Shown one piece after another: positions 45,274-55,944 of a stretch of DNA of 64,000 nt (position 1 is the stretch's first letter; the number at the start of each line of letters is the position of its first letter). Under the pieces are notes generated by a model, which was given only the letters and a program-made list of their open reading frames with translations, ran no database searches and was not told the origin of the DNA. Made by a program: the position numbers and the translations under genes. The DNA is from Lunularia cruciata. Lineage: Eukaryota > Streptophyta > Marchantiopsida > Lunulariales > Lunulariaceae. The DNA is taken from contig OX419763.1 in NCBI GenBank assembly GCA_948567375.1, positions 1,178,001 to 1,242,000 of the forward strand, given 5' to 3'.

Positions 45274-45951
45274 TGTGCGCCGACTTGTCTCCCACTCAGG
45301 ATGAACCTCTAATGGCTATTATGGTAGCACACCATGGACTAAGAAGGCAACCCCAACTCCATCATACTCCTCCAAGGCTAGCACTCCAAGACTCAAGACA
45401 TTTTTTGCTAGAGAATTCAATGAGCAAGAGATAGTTGCAAATGAAAGGATGATGAGTACCTCCTCACCCCTTGTTTATATACTTGTGAAATAGTTACACA
45501 CTAAAGTTACTATTTACCATAATAACTCAAGTTACTAGGCTAAAAGTCAAATAAAGTCAAAAGCATAAAGGAATATCCATCCACATAGGTATATTCCACT
45601 AAACGTGCAATCTTCTCTTGACCCAACCACTAAGTCAAGAATTCCTTCACATGGCTATCCTTGGACTATAGAAGAATCCAAAAAAAATGCTTGTCGGGTC
45701 AAGAGTTCTCAACTCTTTTCTCAAAGCCAAACACCTAGGAATAATACCAAGTCAATACACTAGGATCCAAAATAGTAGTGCTCATCTTTTCCACTTCCTC
45801 TAAAGTAAGGTCCCCACTTAGTTATGATTAGCTTTAGCTAATCAAGACTAATGTAGAACCATCATTTATCTCTATATAAATAATGTCTCTCAAGTACTTG
45901 TAATACCAAGCTAAATATCACAATACCAAACATGCACAAATGGGAGTTACA
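45274..45951. mobile_element. Unclassified 678-bp insertion in LTR N, possibly a solo LTR of another family
   Basis: LTR N is split between ACTACTTTGTAC and ATACCATTTGCAAC, which are contiguous in other copies. The insert begins TGTGCGCCGACTTG and ends GGGAGTTACA, with TG...CA termini as in LTRs. Flanking GTAC and ATAC may be a decayed duplication. A TATA-like CTATATAAATAATG lies near 45877. It holds no long frame and no similarity to anything else in the window, and no inverted repeats were seen at its ends. It could also be a truncated or non-autonomous element of another class. Confidence 0.5.
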
Positions 45952-46810
45952 ATACCATTTGCAACATATCTTTAATTGGGGTTGAACCTACTCAACTTGG
46001 AGGAGAAGAAGAAGATAATGGTGTGGCATTTCCACCTAGATCTTTGTTGAGAGGCAGATGTAGACTAAAGATGCTACATGATGGTGCTGCAAGATGGAGA
46101 TGATCACTTTTCCAGAAGCAAGTGAGAAAGAACAATGTTGATTTCCATCCCAAAGCTTAAGAAGAGAAGTCAACTTGATCATATAGTATTGCCATTTTGG
46201 ACAAGGAAGACTTGGAGATTGAACTCAAGGCACAAGACGGTGGTAGTGGACATGTCATTAGGAGCAGAATTAAAAGGAGAGGTAGAGTCCAATGGTGAGG
46301 ACTTTGAAGAAGAAGAAGAAGAAGAAAAGCTCACTTTGCAGAGCAAGGAGTCAAGAAGCGAAAGTGAAGAGGAATCCAAAGTCCAACAATTAGTAGAAGA
46401 AGTGGCTGAGGAGGATGATTGGGAGTTTATGTGGAGATTGAATGCATAAAAGGAAGGCATGGCCAATATTTGGAATCACTTGAAGTGAATATCTTGGAGG
46501 AGCAAGACAAAGAGCTAAGACTTGTATTTTTGAGAGGAGTACAATCAAAAAGAAGTTTGTAGCCTGCAAGTGCAAGACCAAGGTAAGCCAACAAAGAGGA
46601 CGAAAGCTTGGAGGAGATCAACCTAAAGGTAAGGAGATCAAGACTTTGGGGGTATGGTACGTGTAGAAAAATTGCATGCCAAAGATGAAGATGACAAGGA
46701 AGAGTGCAAAAGGAGCAAGTTATCTATCAAACATAATATGTTCTTTACTATTGCAGTTGTAGAAGAAGAAGAATGAGATGAAGAGAGATCATCCAAAGGT
46801 GAAGGATGAG

Positions 46811-48729
46811 TGTGGTACCCACATTTTTCATTTTGGACGAGTTTTGAAGAAGAAGTGCCTTGCTGAAACCAAATTGAAACCAAATGGAGAAGAAATGAGT
46901 GCAAACTTGTGTTTTGATCAGACCCAAGGGAGTATACTTTGTGTAAGAGGAAGAAGGACTCGGACTGGATCAAACCCAAAGAAGTTTACTTTGTGTCAAA
47001 GGAGGGAAAAACTCGGATCAAATGTTGAAGGAGGGCAAACCCGAAGAAGAAATAGAAGTTGCAGGTCAGGACTCTTGCGGGGGTCATATCTAAGTGAAGA
47101 CAAGTCCAAATCAAGTGTACTATATCTCGTTGGAAGCGTCTTGTTCAAGGCTTTCTATTGAAACCAAAATTGCAAAGTTTAGAGGTTTGTAGAAGAAGTT
47201 ACAAGCATTTGAAGTTTCTGGAGTATATGTACTTTGGGTCAAAGTGTCTTCAGGTCAATGTGACTTTGTACTTCGGACTTTGGACTTCGGGTTTACATGA
47301 CTTTGGGTCTAAAGACTTTGCCTCAAGATGGAGATGACTAAATCCAAGGTAGCCAGACCTCGGAGTGCATTGAAGGTGACTTCGGGAGATTTGCCAGAGG
47401 GATCAAAGGAAGTTAGAGTAGGGAAAGAAGATAGTTAGAATACCCATGACTTCAATTTCAGTTCTAATTGAAGATGGAACATGAATTGAAGGAGAAATAA
47501 CAATAGTGAATAAACCCGAAGTGTAGGATCAGACTATAAGTGTCTTCAGGTCAATAACATGAATGATTAGGGGAAAGTGGGTTACAAATTGAAGATGTAG
47601 ATAGTGTATTCATGCTTTCAATTACAATTCTTGATGATTACACAATAGAATTAGTAAAAGAATTGATAGTAGTTAGACCCGAGGTAAGAGAGATAGTAGT
47701 GCAAGTGTCTTTGGATTTGACATTTGACACTTTAGAGAAGAGTGGGTTGGGAGATAGAGATTTAGTAGGCTTAACTATGATAGGAATTTCATATCAGGAA
47801 GTAGAAATGTTAGAATTAGTGGAGGAATTAGTGGAGGAAGTAGAGTTATGAAACCCAAGGATAGAGTGGTAGGAAGTAAAGTTACTTTGGGTTTGGGTTT
47901 GAAAGCTGAAGAAGAAGTAGAGATCAAATCAGAGTAGTAACAGATTTGAGATTTGAAGAGGCAGATATGAAAGGTTGCATTGTCATTTCGGATCTGTAGG
48001 TTAGAAGAGTTGTTGTAGAACGGTATAGTTGTTAGAACTGTTGATTGCTTCACTATTTAAGAGTGGCATTCGCAGAGAAATGTTGTTCAGTGCTCATTAT
48101 TTCTAAGAATAGATAAAGCAAAGTGCTATGAAGCAGTGCTCGTTGCTTGAGCTTGATTCTGAGTATCAACTTTGCGATTGTGTTTGTGAGTGTTTGGAGA
48201 AATTTGAAGTGCAAGTCAGAGTGCTTGTTGGATGTTGGATTCCGCAACATTGATTTTCATTCTGTGTGTTTGATTCTGAGTGAAGTGCAATCGAAGCAAT
48301 GCCTTGATAGATCTGAGAAGAATTGTAGTGTTGGTAGTATTCTGCATTTGTGAGTGTAGTGCAAAGTTGATGTGAAGCGATTTCGATCGAGGAAGTTGTG
48401 CCTTCAGTGGAGGGGTGGAACACAATTCTGAGGCAAAGTTGTTTTGCAGTGAAGTGCCATTTTTGGGAGAGCCTGAATCATCACAATCAAGATTGCTTGG
48501 AAAGAATTGAAGGATTTGTGATTAAGGAGTGTAAATTTGTGACAAGATTGCGAATCAGTGCTTGATACTCTCTTCTGGGTGTGGTTTCTACTTGAGAGAT
48601 TAAAGACGCAACCAAGAAGAACTAAATTGTTGCTTTGCTTTGTATTTGACCAATTCTGGATCGTATCTCTGCGGGAACAAACTTTACTTACCCGATTACC
48701 GCAAAAGTGATATTTGCCGGGTTGTCACA
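46811..48729 (+). repeat. Solo short-type LTR J (1919 bp), flanked by ATGAG target-site duplication
   Basis: It starts TGTGGTACCCACA at 46811 and ends CGGGTTGTCACA at 48729; ATGAG lies at 46806-46810 and 48730-48734. It sits in the coiled-coil part of LTR N. U3 has clusters of ACTTTGGGTC-like words (47215-47320). The P2 box is at 48053, 676 bp before the end, as in the long LTRs, and the 3' non-coding part is nearly the same as theirs. So the short LTR is a mobile form in its own right. Confidence 0.96.
47328..47937 (+). pseudogene. Short LTR-ORF in solo LTR J: tandem C-terminal modules
   Basis: It starts MEMTKSKVARPRSALKV; a stop follows EVRVGKEDS and the frame then shifts. The clearest part, 47612-47851, reads MLSITILDDYTIELVKELIV, then RPEVREIVVQVSLDLTFDTL, then EKSGLGDRDLVGLTMIGISY. 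Two successive modules are therefore visible, the first matching the single module of copy P (SGLQIEDVDS against SGLQDKEVDG). A third, weaker one lies upstream (47400-47530). It ends with a stop at 47935-47937. No N-terminal domain and no coiled coil. Confidence 0.68.
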
Positions 48730-49722
48730 ATGAGTTGCAGGTGGTAAAGCATCTGAGTGATGAAGTCTTGCAATTGAAGGAACGCCTAACTTGAGGAGAG
48801 GAGGAAAATTAAGTATTTTTTGTTGGCACAATACTTTGTAAGAAGAGTCTAGAGAATCTATAGGAGAGTTTTGCAAAGCACATGAGTGATCTAGAACATC
48901 ATCAAGAAGAGTTGAAAGAGCAGAATATGGTGTTCAAGAGATTGAAAGAAGAATTCAATTGATGTGCAACTCCAGGTAATAAACTCCAAGGTCATTACAA
49001 TGGTAAGTGAGCAAGAGTTGGAAAAATTGAAAGTAGAGATGGATCGGGCATGGCAGCAAGAATTGGCAAGTAGAGATTGTGAAGAAGAGAGATTGCAAGA
49101 CCTGCTCAAAACTGTAGAAGCTCAAATTTTTTATTAGGCAAAAGAGAAAAATTTGTTAGAAGCAAAGCATGTGGAGGATGTGAAGATGCTTTGGGAGATA
49201 TTGGAAGGAGAGATGACCCAAGAGGAGTTAGTGTTAGAGAAGACAGTAGAATCAATGGAGGAGATCATTAGGAGAATGAAGGTGATGTTTAGCATTGAGG
49301 CCAAGGTGAGATTTGAGGAATTGCAATTGCAATTGCACAAATTGAAGTAACTTGTGTGGGAAACGTAAGAGGAAGGCAACGGATGTGGATATGAATAATA
49401 TATTGATTTTTCTTAGAGATAGAGTAGATAGAAAGATAATTGAAGTAGGAGACAACGTTTGTCTCAAATTAGATTTAGTTAGGACTGGCTTAGATGAACT
49501 TAGTTTAAAGGAGAAGGTAGAAATCCAATGCAAAGTAGTTGAATTAGGAGTGCAAGTGACTTTGGATGAGTTGCCTAATCATCGGTAAGTCTAGTTAGGA
49601 TATAGAAGAAAAAATCAATTAGGACACTAATGAATTTAGTCACAATTTAGACTGAAGATGTGATAGTAGTAGAAGAAGATGGAGATATTATAAATAAACC
49701 TGATTTACAAGAAGTCAGGTAG

Positions 49723-49925
49723 TGTGACAACTTGGCATATATTACATTTGTGGTAATCAGGTTAGTAAAAGTTTGTTCCCATAGAGATACAAGTCAGAAA
49801 TGTCAAAGTCAAACAATAACAAACAGTTCTTCTTGGTTGCGTCTTTAATCTCTCAGGTAGAAATCACACCCAAAAGAGAGTAACAAGCACTAGATTGCAG
49901 GCTTGTCACAAATCACAACACCCAT
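49723..49925 (-). repeat. LTR fragment Q (3' terminal 200 bp)
   Basis: The plus strand starts TGTGACAACTTGGCATATATT and runs through the conserved terminal part (TCTTGGTTGCGTCTTTAATC) to ACAACACCC, where LTR R begins in the opposite orientation. Only the end of an LTR remains. Its outer edge interrupts LTR N, so it marks an insertion or an inverted join there. Confidence 0.8.
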
Positions 49926-52390
49926 TGTGGTACCCATATTTTTCATTTTGACTTGGTTTAAGGGGTTTTTCAAAGAAGAAGTGTACATTTGAAAGGGAAA
50001 AGGGATTGAGGAAGAAGGATGGAAGAAAAAAGAAGATTCATGTTTTTGTATCAACCCGAAGAAAGTTACCTCGGGTCAATAATGGTTAGTACTCAGATTG
50101 GATCTATCAGATTTCAACCCGGAGTAAGGATACTTTGCCTTGAAGTGATCAACTTGATGCAAAGATAGTGTAATGACTTTCCTTCAGGATTGGAAATTCA
50201 AGATTGTACCACACACAAAATGGCTAAGGCACAAGTGGGAGAGAGATTAACCGTGATAGGAGAAGTGCATGCAAAAGGTATGATTTCTCCATAGACAAGC
50301 ATTCAAAGAATGACTGAGAAATGTCAGACTATAAAGTCAGGTTTTCAATCAAGAAGGAGATGAATGACAAGTGAATTTCCTACGCCTTTGCAAAGTCATC
50401 TTGAGGGAGATCAAGGGAGAGGAGTGGGACTGAGTGAAGTTTTGGTGAATCCAGAGGGATTTAGAATTGCATGCCCAAGGGACGGGAGAATTGTCTTGTA
50501 GAAGCATAGCATGAAGGAGAGTAGAATGAAAGGAATCAAGAAGTGCCTTACACTAGTAGTGAGGAACCCAATGATTAGGAAGTTAGTGATAATGGCCCAC
50601 ATCAAAGTTCTTAGTAAACTTCATATTACTTTCCTTGCATGGAATTGGAACTTGAGCTTTCCCAATTTCATGATAGAGATCGTGGCCAATAAGTGTGTAG
50701 ATGGGCCATCAATGGTAGGGAAGAGAGGCAATCCGGCTCAATGGATAGAGTCAAATTGGAGATGGGTGTTAGGAAGAGAGAGTGGAGAAGAGCATGGGGC
50801 TACATTCTTGGGGAAAGGAGAAGTTGCAAAAGAAACACAAGAAATCTGAAATTCATTCACTTCAAAGCGTACAAAGAATGGGTACAAGGTGGAGACCTAT
50901 CAAGACCCAATGCAGAGAAGTATTGTAAGTGCAATGATTGCATTGTTTAAATCCAAGCGCACCACCTACATTACAAAGCAGCAAGCAGTGTTCTTCCATA
51001 AAATGTTTGTAGGAGAGTCGATCAACTAGGCAAAGTGTTTCTATCAAAGAATGTGGCAAATGGTACTGAATTGGAAGAGTTTGACACCACCGCATCACTT
51101 TGTTGCTTTTACATCACATTTTTACCTCGGGTTGAACTTGCTGAGTAGCAATGAGAAGAAGACGGTCATATCTCACTTTTATCTCAATCTGCATCAAGAA
51201 GCCAATGATGAGGAGCGACAATATATTCAGCAATTGAGAAGCAATGATGATAATTATGCAAGAATGGGACAGAATAGAAAGATGTCTGTACCCCTACCAA
51301 GAAAGAAGAAAAGAAGTCAACTTGAGGTGGAGAGCTCTCCAATACAGACTTGTAAATTAAGAAGGATTGGGCAGAGGGAAGGAAAGCAAATCTAGAAGAC
51401 TATAGAGGAAGAAGGAATTGAATCGGAAGGAGAAATAGAGTTAAACTTGCAAAGTGAAGAATGTAATGAGGAAAGTGAGAATGAAGCCAAGGTGCAAAAC
51501 GTTCAAAAGAAGGTGACTTTCTTGCACAAAGAAATTGAGCAGCAAGAGGAAGGAGAAAGGACTACAGCTAAGTTGGTGATCAAAGGAAAAGAGGGATTGG
51601 TGGCCGAGCCAAGGCAAGACATACAAGAAGGAGAAAATTCAAAGGCGGCACATCACATCATCAATTTGGATAACAATGAAATCTCAGATGACAATGTATC
51701 ATTGACAATACAAAGATCCCAACTTGTAGTAAAGCATCGCATTTACAAGGGAAGAGCAAGATTAATGAAATCCTTGAAGAAAAGGTAGAAGAGGAAGAAG
51801 GGTGTGAAGGGGTAGAGTACCTTTGAGATGTTGTATGTCTGTTGTTGGTGCAGATGGAGAAGAAGAAGAAGAAGGAGATGAAAAGCAAGCATCTCAATGG
51901 CAAAATGTATTGCAAGTGTTGGAGAGATTAGAATATGAGAATCTGAAGTTGTAGGAGAGCATGATCAGAGGAAGAAAGAGAAGTGTTGCAAGTAGATGCA
52001 GCATTGCAGAAGAAGATAAATAAAAAACTGCAAGATAAGTTTGAAAAGCAAGGAAGAGAGTAAGCAGTGAAGGAAGTCATGCAAGAGAGACTTTGGGTGG
52101 AAAATTTACAAGCCAAAGTAAAGTTAGAGCAAGACAACAGAAGGGAATTGATTGAAGCTAAGAAAGAGGAGTTCAATACATTCTCCCAAAAAGTAGAAGA
52201 GAAGACTGCAGCCTAACAATGGGAATTAACTGAGCGCCATCAAGAGGAAGGGAGGCTGAGAGATCTTGTGAAGACATTAGAGGTGAAGATTGAGCAATAT
52301 GTGAAGGAGTTTGAGGATTGTACAACAGAGTATGAAGAGGAGTTGAAAATAAGCAAAGCTATGATGGAAGAGGAGAGATAGAAGAAGCAG
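49926..52390 (+). repeat. LTR fragment R, long type, 3' truncated
   Basis: It starts TGTGGTACCCATATTTTTC at 49926. U3 runs to about 50360 with AACCCGAAG-type words, then the LTR-ORF. It breaks off in the coiled coil at about 52390 (GATAGAAGAAGCAG), where gag S begins. It is of the same subgroup as F2. Confidence 0.82.
50364..52390 (+). pseudogene. LTR-ORF relic in LTR R: best-preserved N-terminal half
   Basis: From the ATG at 50364 (MTSEFPTPLQSHLEGDQGRG) one frame runs to 51788, 474 codons with only four internal stops and no frameshift: TAG after RIVL, TGA after TQEI, TAG after GESIN, TAG after EGKQI. Order: N-terminal domain with HITFLAWNWNLSFPNFMIEI, GNPAQWIESNWRWVLGRESG, RTKNGYKVETYQDP, KQQAVFFHKMFVGESIN and SHFYLGLNLLSSNEKK; a basic cluster PRKKKRS (about 51297) resembling a nuclear localisation signal; an acidic linker; then VSLTIQRSQLVVKHRI. 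The coiled coil after 51790 is shifted and truncated. Such a long single frame supports real coding in the ancestor. The function is not recognised. Confidence 0.8.
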
Positions 52391-54299
52391 TTAGTTACCT
52401 ATCACCCGACACACCTACCAGAAGTATAAGGGGATGGAACAAGACAAAGACCCTGATGAATTCATCAAAGAATTCAAAGTCATTTCCTTCACCAACAAGG
52501 AAGATGACTCTATGGATTGCTTGTAAATTTTCTTGAGTCTGCTCCAAAAAAAAGCTCAGAGTTGGTATACTCATGTAATATAAAAGGGGTTTATCCTAGT
52601 GGACTGGGCAGACTTGAGAAACAATTTCTTGGAACAATTCTGGGAAGTTGGTTATGATACGAGTGTCTTCACGGCACTCAATGATTTGGACAGAGGAAAG
52701 AAGGAGAAATTGAGAGACTAATTTGAGCAATTCATGGCCCTTTTGAATCCTGAAGCAATCTGGTGTGTTAGGTTACTCCAATGCCCAAGCCGTTACCTGG
52801 TTCCTTGGAGGACTGTCATCTGAGATTCATAATTTTGCAAGGGAGAGGAATGTAAAGTAACTTTTCTGGATAAAGTGCTCAAACATGTCACCCAATATGA
52901 GGCGGCTCACTCTCATTTTTCCGGTAGTGAAGGAACCAAGAAGAAATGCAAGAAGCCTAGAAAAAGAGCTTCTTGCAATACATCCTCTTCTTTGGAAGAA
53001 GCCTCCACATCTTGAACTTCTTCTTTGGAATCTGAAGAAGATTCAAAGCCAAGAAGAATACAAAGATGTGGAGGAAAGAAACCATTGACACCCCCAACAA
53101 AGAGTGTAAATAAGGCAGATAATAAGCTGGGTACTCTAATAAAAGAGTTTGTGGATTTTAAGATCCAGAGGATTGGGGCGAAGGACCAAAGAAAGCCTCC
53201 TTCATATGGTAGATCCAATGTATGGTGCATTGCATGTGGGCAAGTTAGGCCATGCAAACACGGAATGCAATACTCGTAATGCATTTCTAGTGCAGCAGAT
53301 TGATTGGGTCCCAGGGTGGAACCAAGAGGAGGAAGAAGAGGCGGTGTACCAAACTCCAAGAGGTGCAGCCTTAGGCAAGCACATTGATTGTACCAAGGTC
53401 CGAGGTATGGACCAAGGGAGTATAATGCCAATGCTCCTCCATGAAGATCACTAATAGGCAGCCAAAATTGCCCACAAAATGTTGCACCAGGGGCATGTTA
53501 CAATTGTGGCCCAATAGGACATTGGTCTCCAAACTGTCCGGAGCCAAGACGGAAAATTGGGTATGTCCTCCTATGCGGGAATTGTAAAGGATTGGGTCAT
53601 ATGGGCAACTAGTGTCCTCATCCATCCAACCCAAAGCTGCTTGTAAAATATGTACAGCTGAGCATGCAGCTCTTTAGGCAAAAAGGGACACCAATGTAAA
53701 TTGTATAACCCTTGAGGAAGAAAGACCTCAAGACGGAGTCCACCTTTGGAAGGAGAATGGCCGGACCTCAAATTTTTGAAAGTTTAGACACGCACGGGCA
53801 AGAAGAAGTGTGACCTTGAGGAACTGAGTACTACTTTCTCATCTTCACAAAAGACAAATAGGTTGTGCCCAAAAGGAATTCTTTCTGCAAAGGAGGAGAA
53901 AATTCTTGCAAAAGCTAAAGCTAAAGCTTTATAGAAAGAAATCCAAGAAGTAGTACAAAGGACTCGGAAGATGAGTTTGAAGGAGGATACAAAGACAAAG
54001 CCTCCATTTTTTTGGCGGACACCTGAGGTAAGGACCTGATACAAGCTGAGGTGGGCACACTTGAAGAACCTTGGGTCAAGACTCCCAATACTTTGGTCAT
54101 GATCTTGAAGCAACCCAAAGTCCAACTAGAACAAGGTGAGTCTTTGAATACAAAGACAAAGGTGAAGAAAGTAAAGTCAGGAGGAGTACCGCAATGTGAT
54201 ATTGTGGCGGATTTGGCATCCATGAGTGTGAATGTCACATTCAAGCAACCATGAGAAGACAATAAGCTATACAATAAATAGCTAAGTTTGGCCCTCTTG
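52391..54299 (+). pseudogene. gag: gag fragment S with pro-leader
   Basis: It enters at the Gag motif LVTQHAYQKYKG (worn, 52391), has capsid-like sequence to 52860, a Ser/Lys-rich linker, knuckle 1 at about 53226 (broken by an extra base), knuckle 2 at 53496 (CYNCGPIGHWSPNC) and knuckle 3 near 53570 (CGNCKGLGHMGN, last part damaged). The pro-leader to 54250 includes EEPWVKTPNTLVMILKQPKV and VPQCDIVADLASMSVNVTF. It ends at about 54299 against the minus-strand integrase of T, so protease and pol are absent. Confidence 0.82.
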
Positions 54300-55902
54300 G
54301 TGACATAATCAGTGCAAACCAAGATGTATCTCTTCCTCATGAATTGGGTCATAAGTTGAAGCAGACCCACAAAATCAATTCTCCATTTCTCAAATGGAGC
54401 CTATGGCAAAATAGGTCTCAAAGGCCACTAGGAAATAACCATTGGCTTCCTTGTCCTTTGACATGCATCACAACTTTGGATATGGGCTCGAGTATCCTTG
54501 TACATCATATGCCACCAACACCCATTGAAAGAATTTTCTTTATTGTATTCTTCAGGGCATAGTGGCCTCCAGATGCTTCCAAGTGTAAGGACTACATTAC
54601 TCCTTTGAGTTTGTATGCTTCCAAGTATCTCCAAAGTACTTCGTCTTCACCCATTTTACATTTATTCTGTGTTTCAGCTAGTATGGTCCCATTTCCTTGA
54701 GGAAGACTACCCTCTACTCCAGGTCCAGTCCCTTAGAATAGTGGCAAGTATGCAGATAATGATATTTGGCCGCATACCTTGTAGTATGCATTGCCATCAT
54801 ATGATACAATTCTTTGTCAAGAAACCAATTATTGACTTTGAAATCCTGGTCTTGAGTCTCCAACCTGAACAGTCTACATTTGAATGCAAAGCTCATTTCT
54901 TTACTTGCACCATGTATGTGAATTCTTGTAATAACAAGATCCATCTTGCAATTCACCTAGATGTGTCTGCCTTCTTTACCAAATACTGTAATGGTCTACA
55001 TAGAAGACAAACTCATATTCCAATAGGTAGTGGTGAAACTTCTTTCAGGCATACATCATTCCAAGTGCTTCTCTTTTAGTAGTAGAGTAGTTCTTTTCTA
55101 AAATTAAAATTTGTTGGTTGGCATAATAAATTGGATAATCCTTCTTCTTCCTCATCCTTCTTACTCAAGACTACTCCAATTGCCATGGACAAAGTGTGCA
55201 CATGCACATGAAAAGGGACACACAAATTGGGAGCTCTCATAATTGGTGCTTCCACCAATTTCTTCTTCAATAATTGGAAACCTTCTTCTTGTTTTGTTTC
55301 TTACAAATAGTATTGGACTTCTTTAGCAGCTTTGTTAAAGGTGTAGCTAGCAGCACATAGTTTGACACAAAGAGTCTATAGTATCCAACATGTCTCAAGA
55401 AGGCTCTCAACTCCCAAATATTTTTGGGGGATTCCAAAGACAATATGACTTCCACCTTCTCAACATCAACTTCAACACCTTGGCTTGAGACCCTATGCCT
55501 TAGAAGAATTCCTTCCTTCATTGCAAAGAAGCATTCTTTGGGTGTAATGACAAGCTGGAAAAATGATACCTTTCAAAAGTTTGGTAAAGGTAATGTACTT
55601 CTCTTTGGCCAAATACACAAAATTCATCAATAAAAACTTCCACAAAATTTTATAGAAAATCTTTAAAAATTGCATTCATCATCCGATGGAAAGTAGTGGG
55701 AGCATTACACAACCCAAAGGACATTGATTGTATACGCTCCAATTGGTAGTGAATGTCATTTTATCCTTCTCTTCTTATTGGATGGACACTTGATTATAAC
55801 TTGAAAATCGATGATGAAAATTATAGCAAGGATGATTGGCTATTTGATCTTGAATAGTCTCTGTGAAGGGCAAATGATGATAAACCTTTCTTGTTATTAC
55901 AT
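54300..55902 (-). pseudogene. pol: pol fragment T: RT, RNase H and integrase N-terminal part
   Basis: In minus sense from 55902: RT with a worn HHPLPF and FSSYNQVSIQ, then the catalytic loop at about 55609-55638 reading FIDEFCVF (the second Asp of YxDD is now Glu). Next are the RT connection and RNase H (55500-54700; YHMMAMHTTRYAAKYHYLHT at its end), then the integrase zinc-finger part with WWHMMYKDTRAHIQSCDACQ (about 54500), where the CC pair is kept. It ends at ILVCTDYVTK, before the integrase catalytic triad is complete, at the join with gag S. Many stops and frameshifts. Confidence 0.83.
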
Positions 55903-55944
55903 GACAACCTGTAAAGTACCACTTTGGTAGTAATTAGTAAGTGT
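55903..55944 (-). repeat. 40-bp LTR tail next to a second LTR end
   Basis: The plus strand reads ATGACAACCTGTAAAGTACC and ends AGTAATTAGTAAG, matching the outermost 40 bp of an LTR 3' end; the true end of LTR U (TGTGACAACCC) follows at once. It interrupts RT of fragment T. This could be an older LTR almost fully displaced by U, or a tandem duplication of the tip. Confidence 0.65.

Larger units (their letters stand above)
40428..49722 (+). repeat. LTR N, long type, interrupted by solo LTR P, a 678-bp insert and solo LTR J
   Basis: N's own sequence is 40428-40869, 44620-45273, 45952-46810 and 48730-49722; the pieces read through as one LTR when the inserts are removed. The 5' end has lost TGTGG (it begins TACCCACATCTTTTG), and the 3' part is cut by fragment Q at 49723 within the C-terminal module. 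U3 is at 40428-40800 with a TATA-like AAGTATAAAATC at 40802. Confidence 0.8.
40834..49722 (+). pseudogene. LTR-ORF relic in LTR N (four pieces)
   Basis: The ATG at 40834 (MLNHYPVPLKS) is followed after 12 codons by solo LTR P. From 44620 it resumes: IWRLDVVA near 44755, KRGNLT near 44900, TKNGYKVDTYKDPIR at about 45050. The 678-bp insert splits the Val/Phe-rich helix that in other copies reads HYFVPFAAHFYFGLNLL. After 45952 come LGLNLLNLEE-like sequence, the acidic linker (46260-46440, FEEEEEEEKLTLQSKESRS) and the coil; J splits the coil at 46810/48730. The last piece has LHKLK-type coil and VDRKIIEVGDNVCLKLDLVR (49425). It ends at INKPDLQEVR. Confidence 0.75.
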
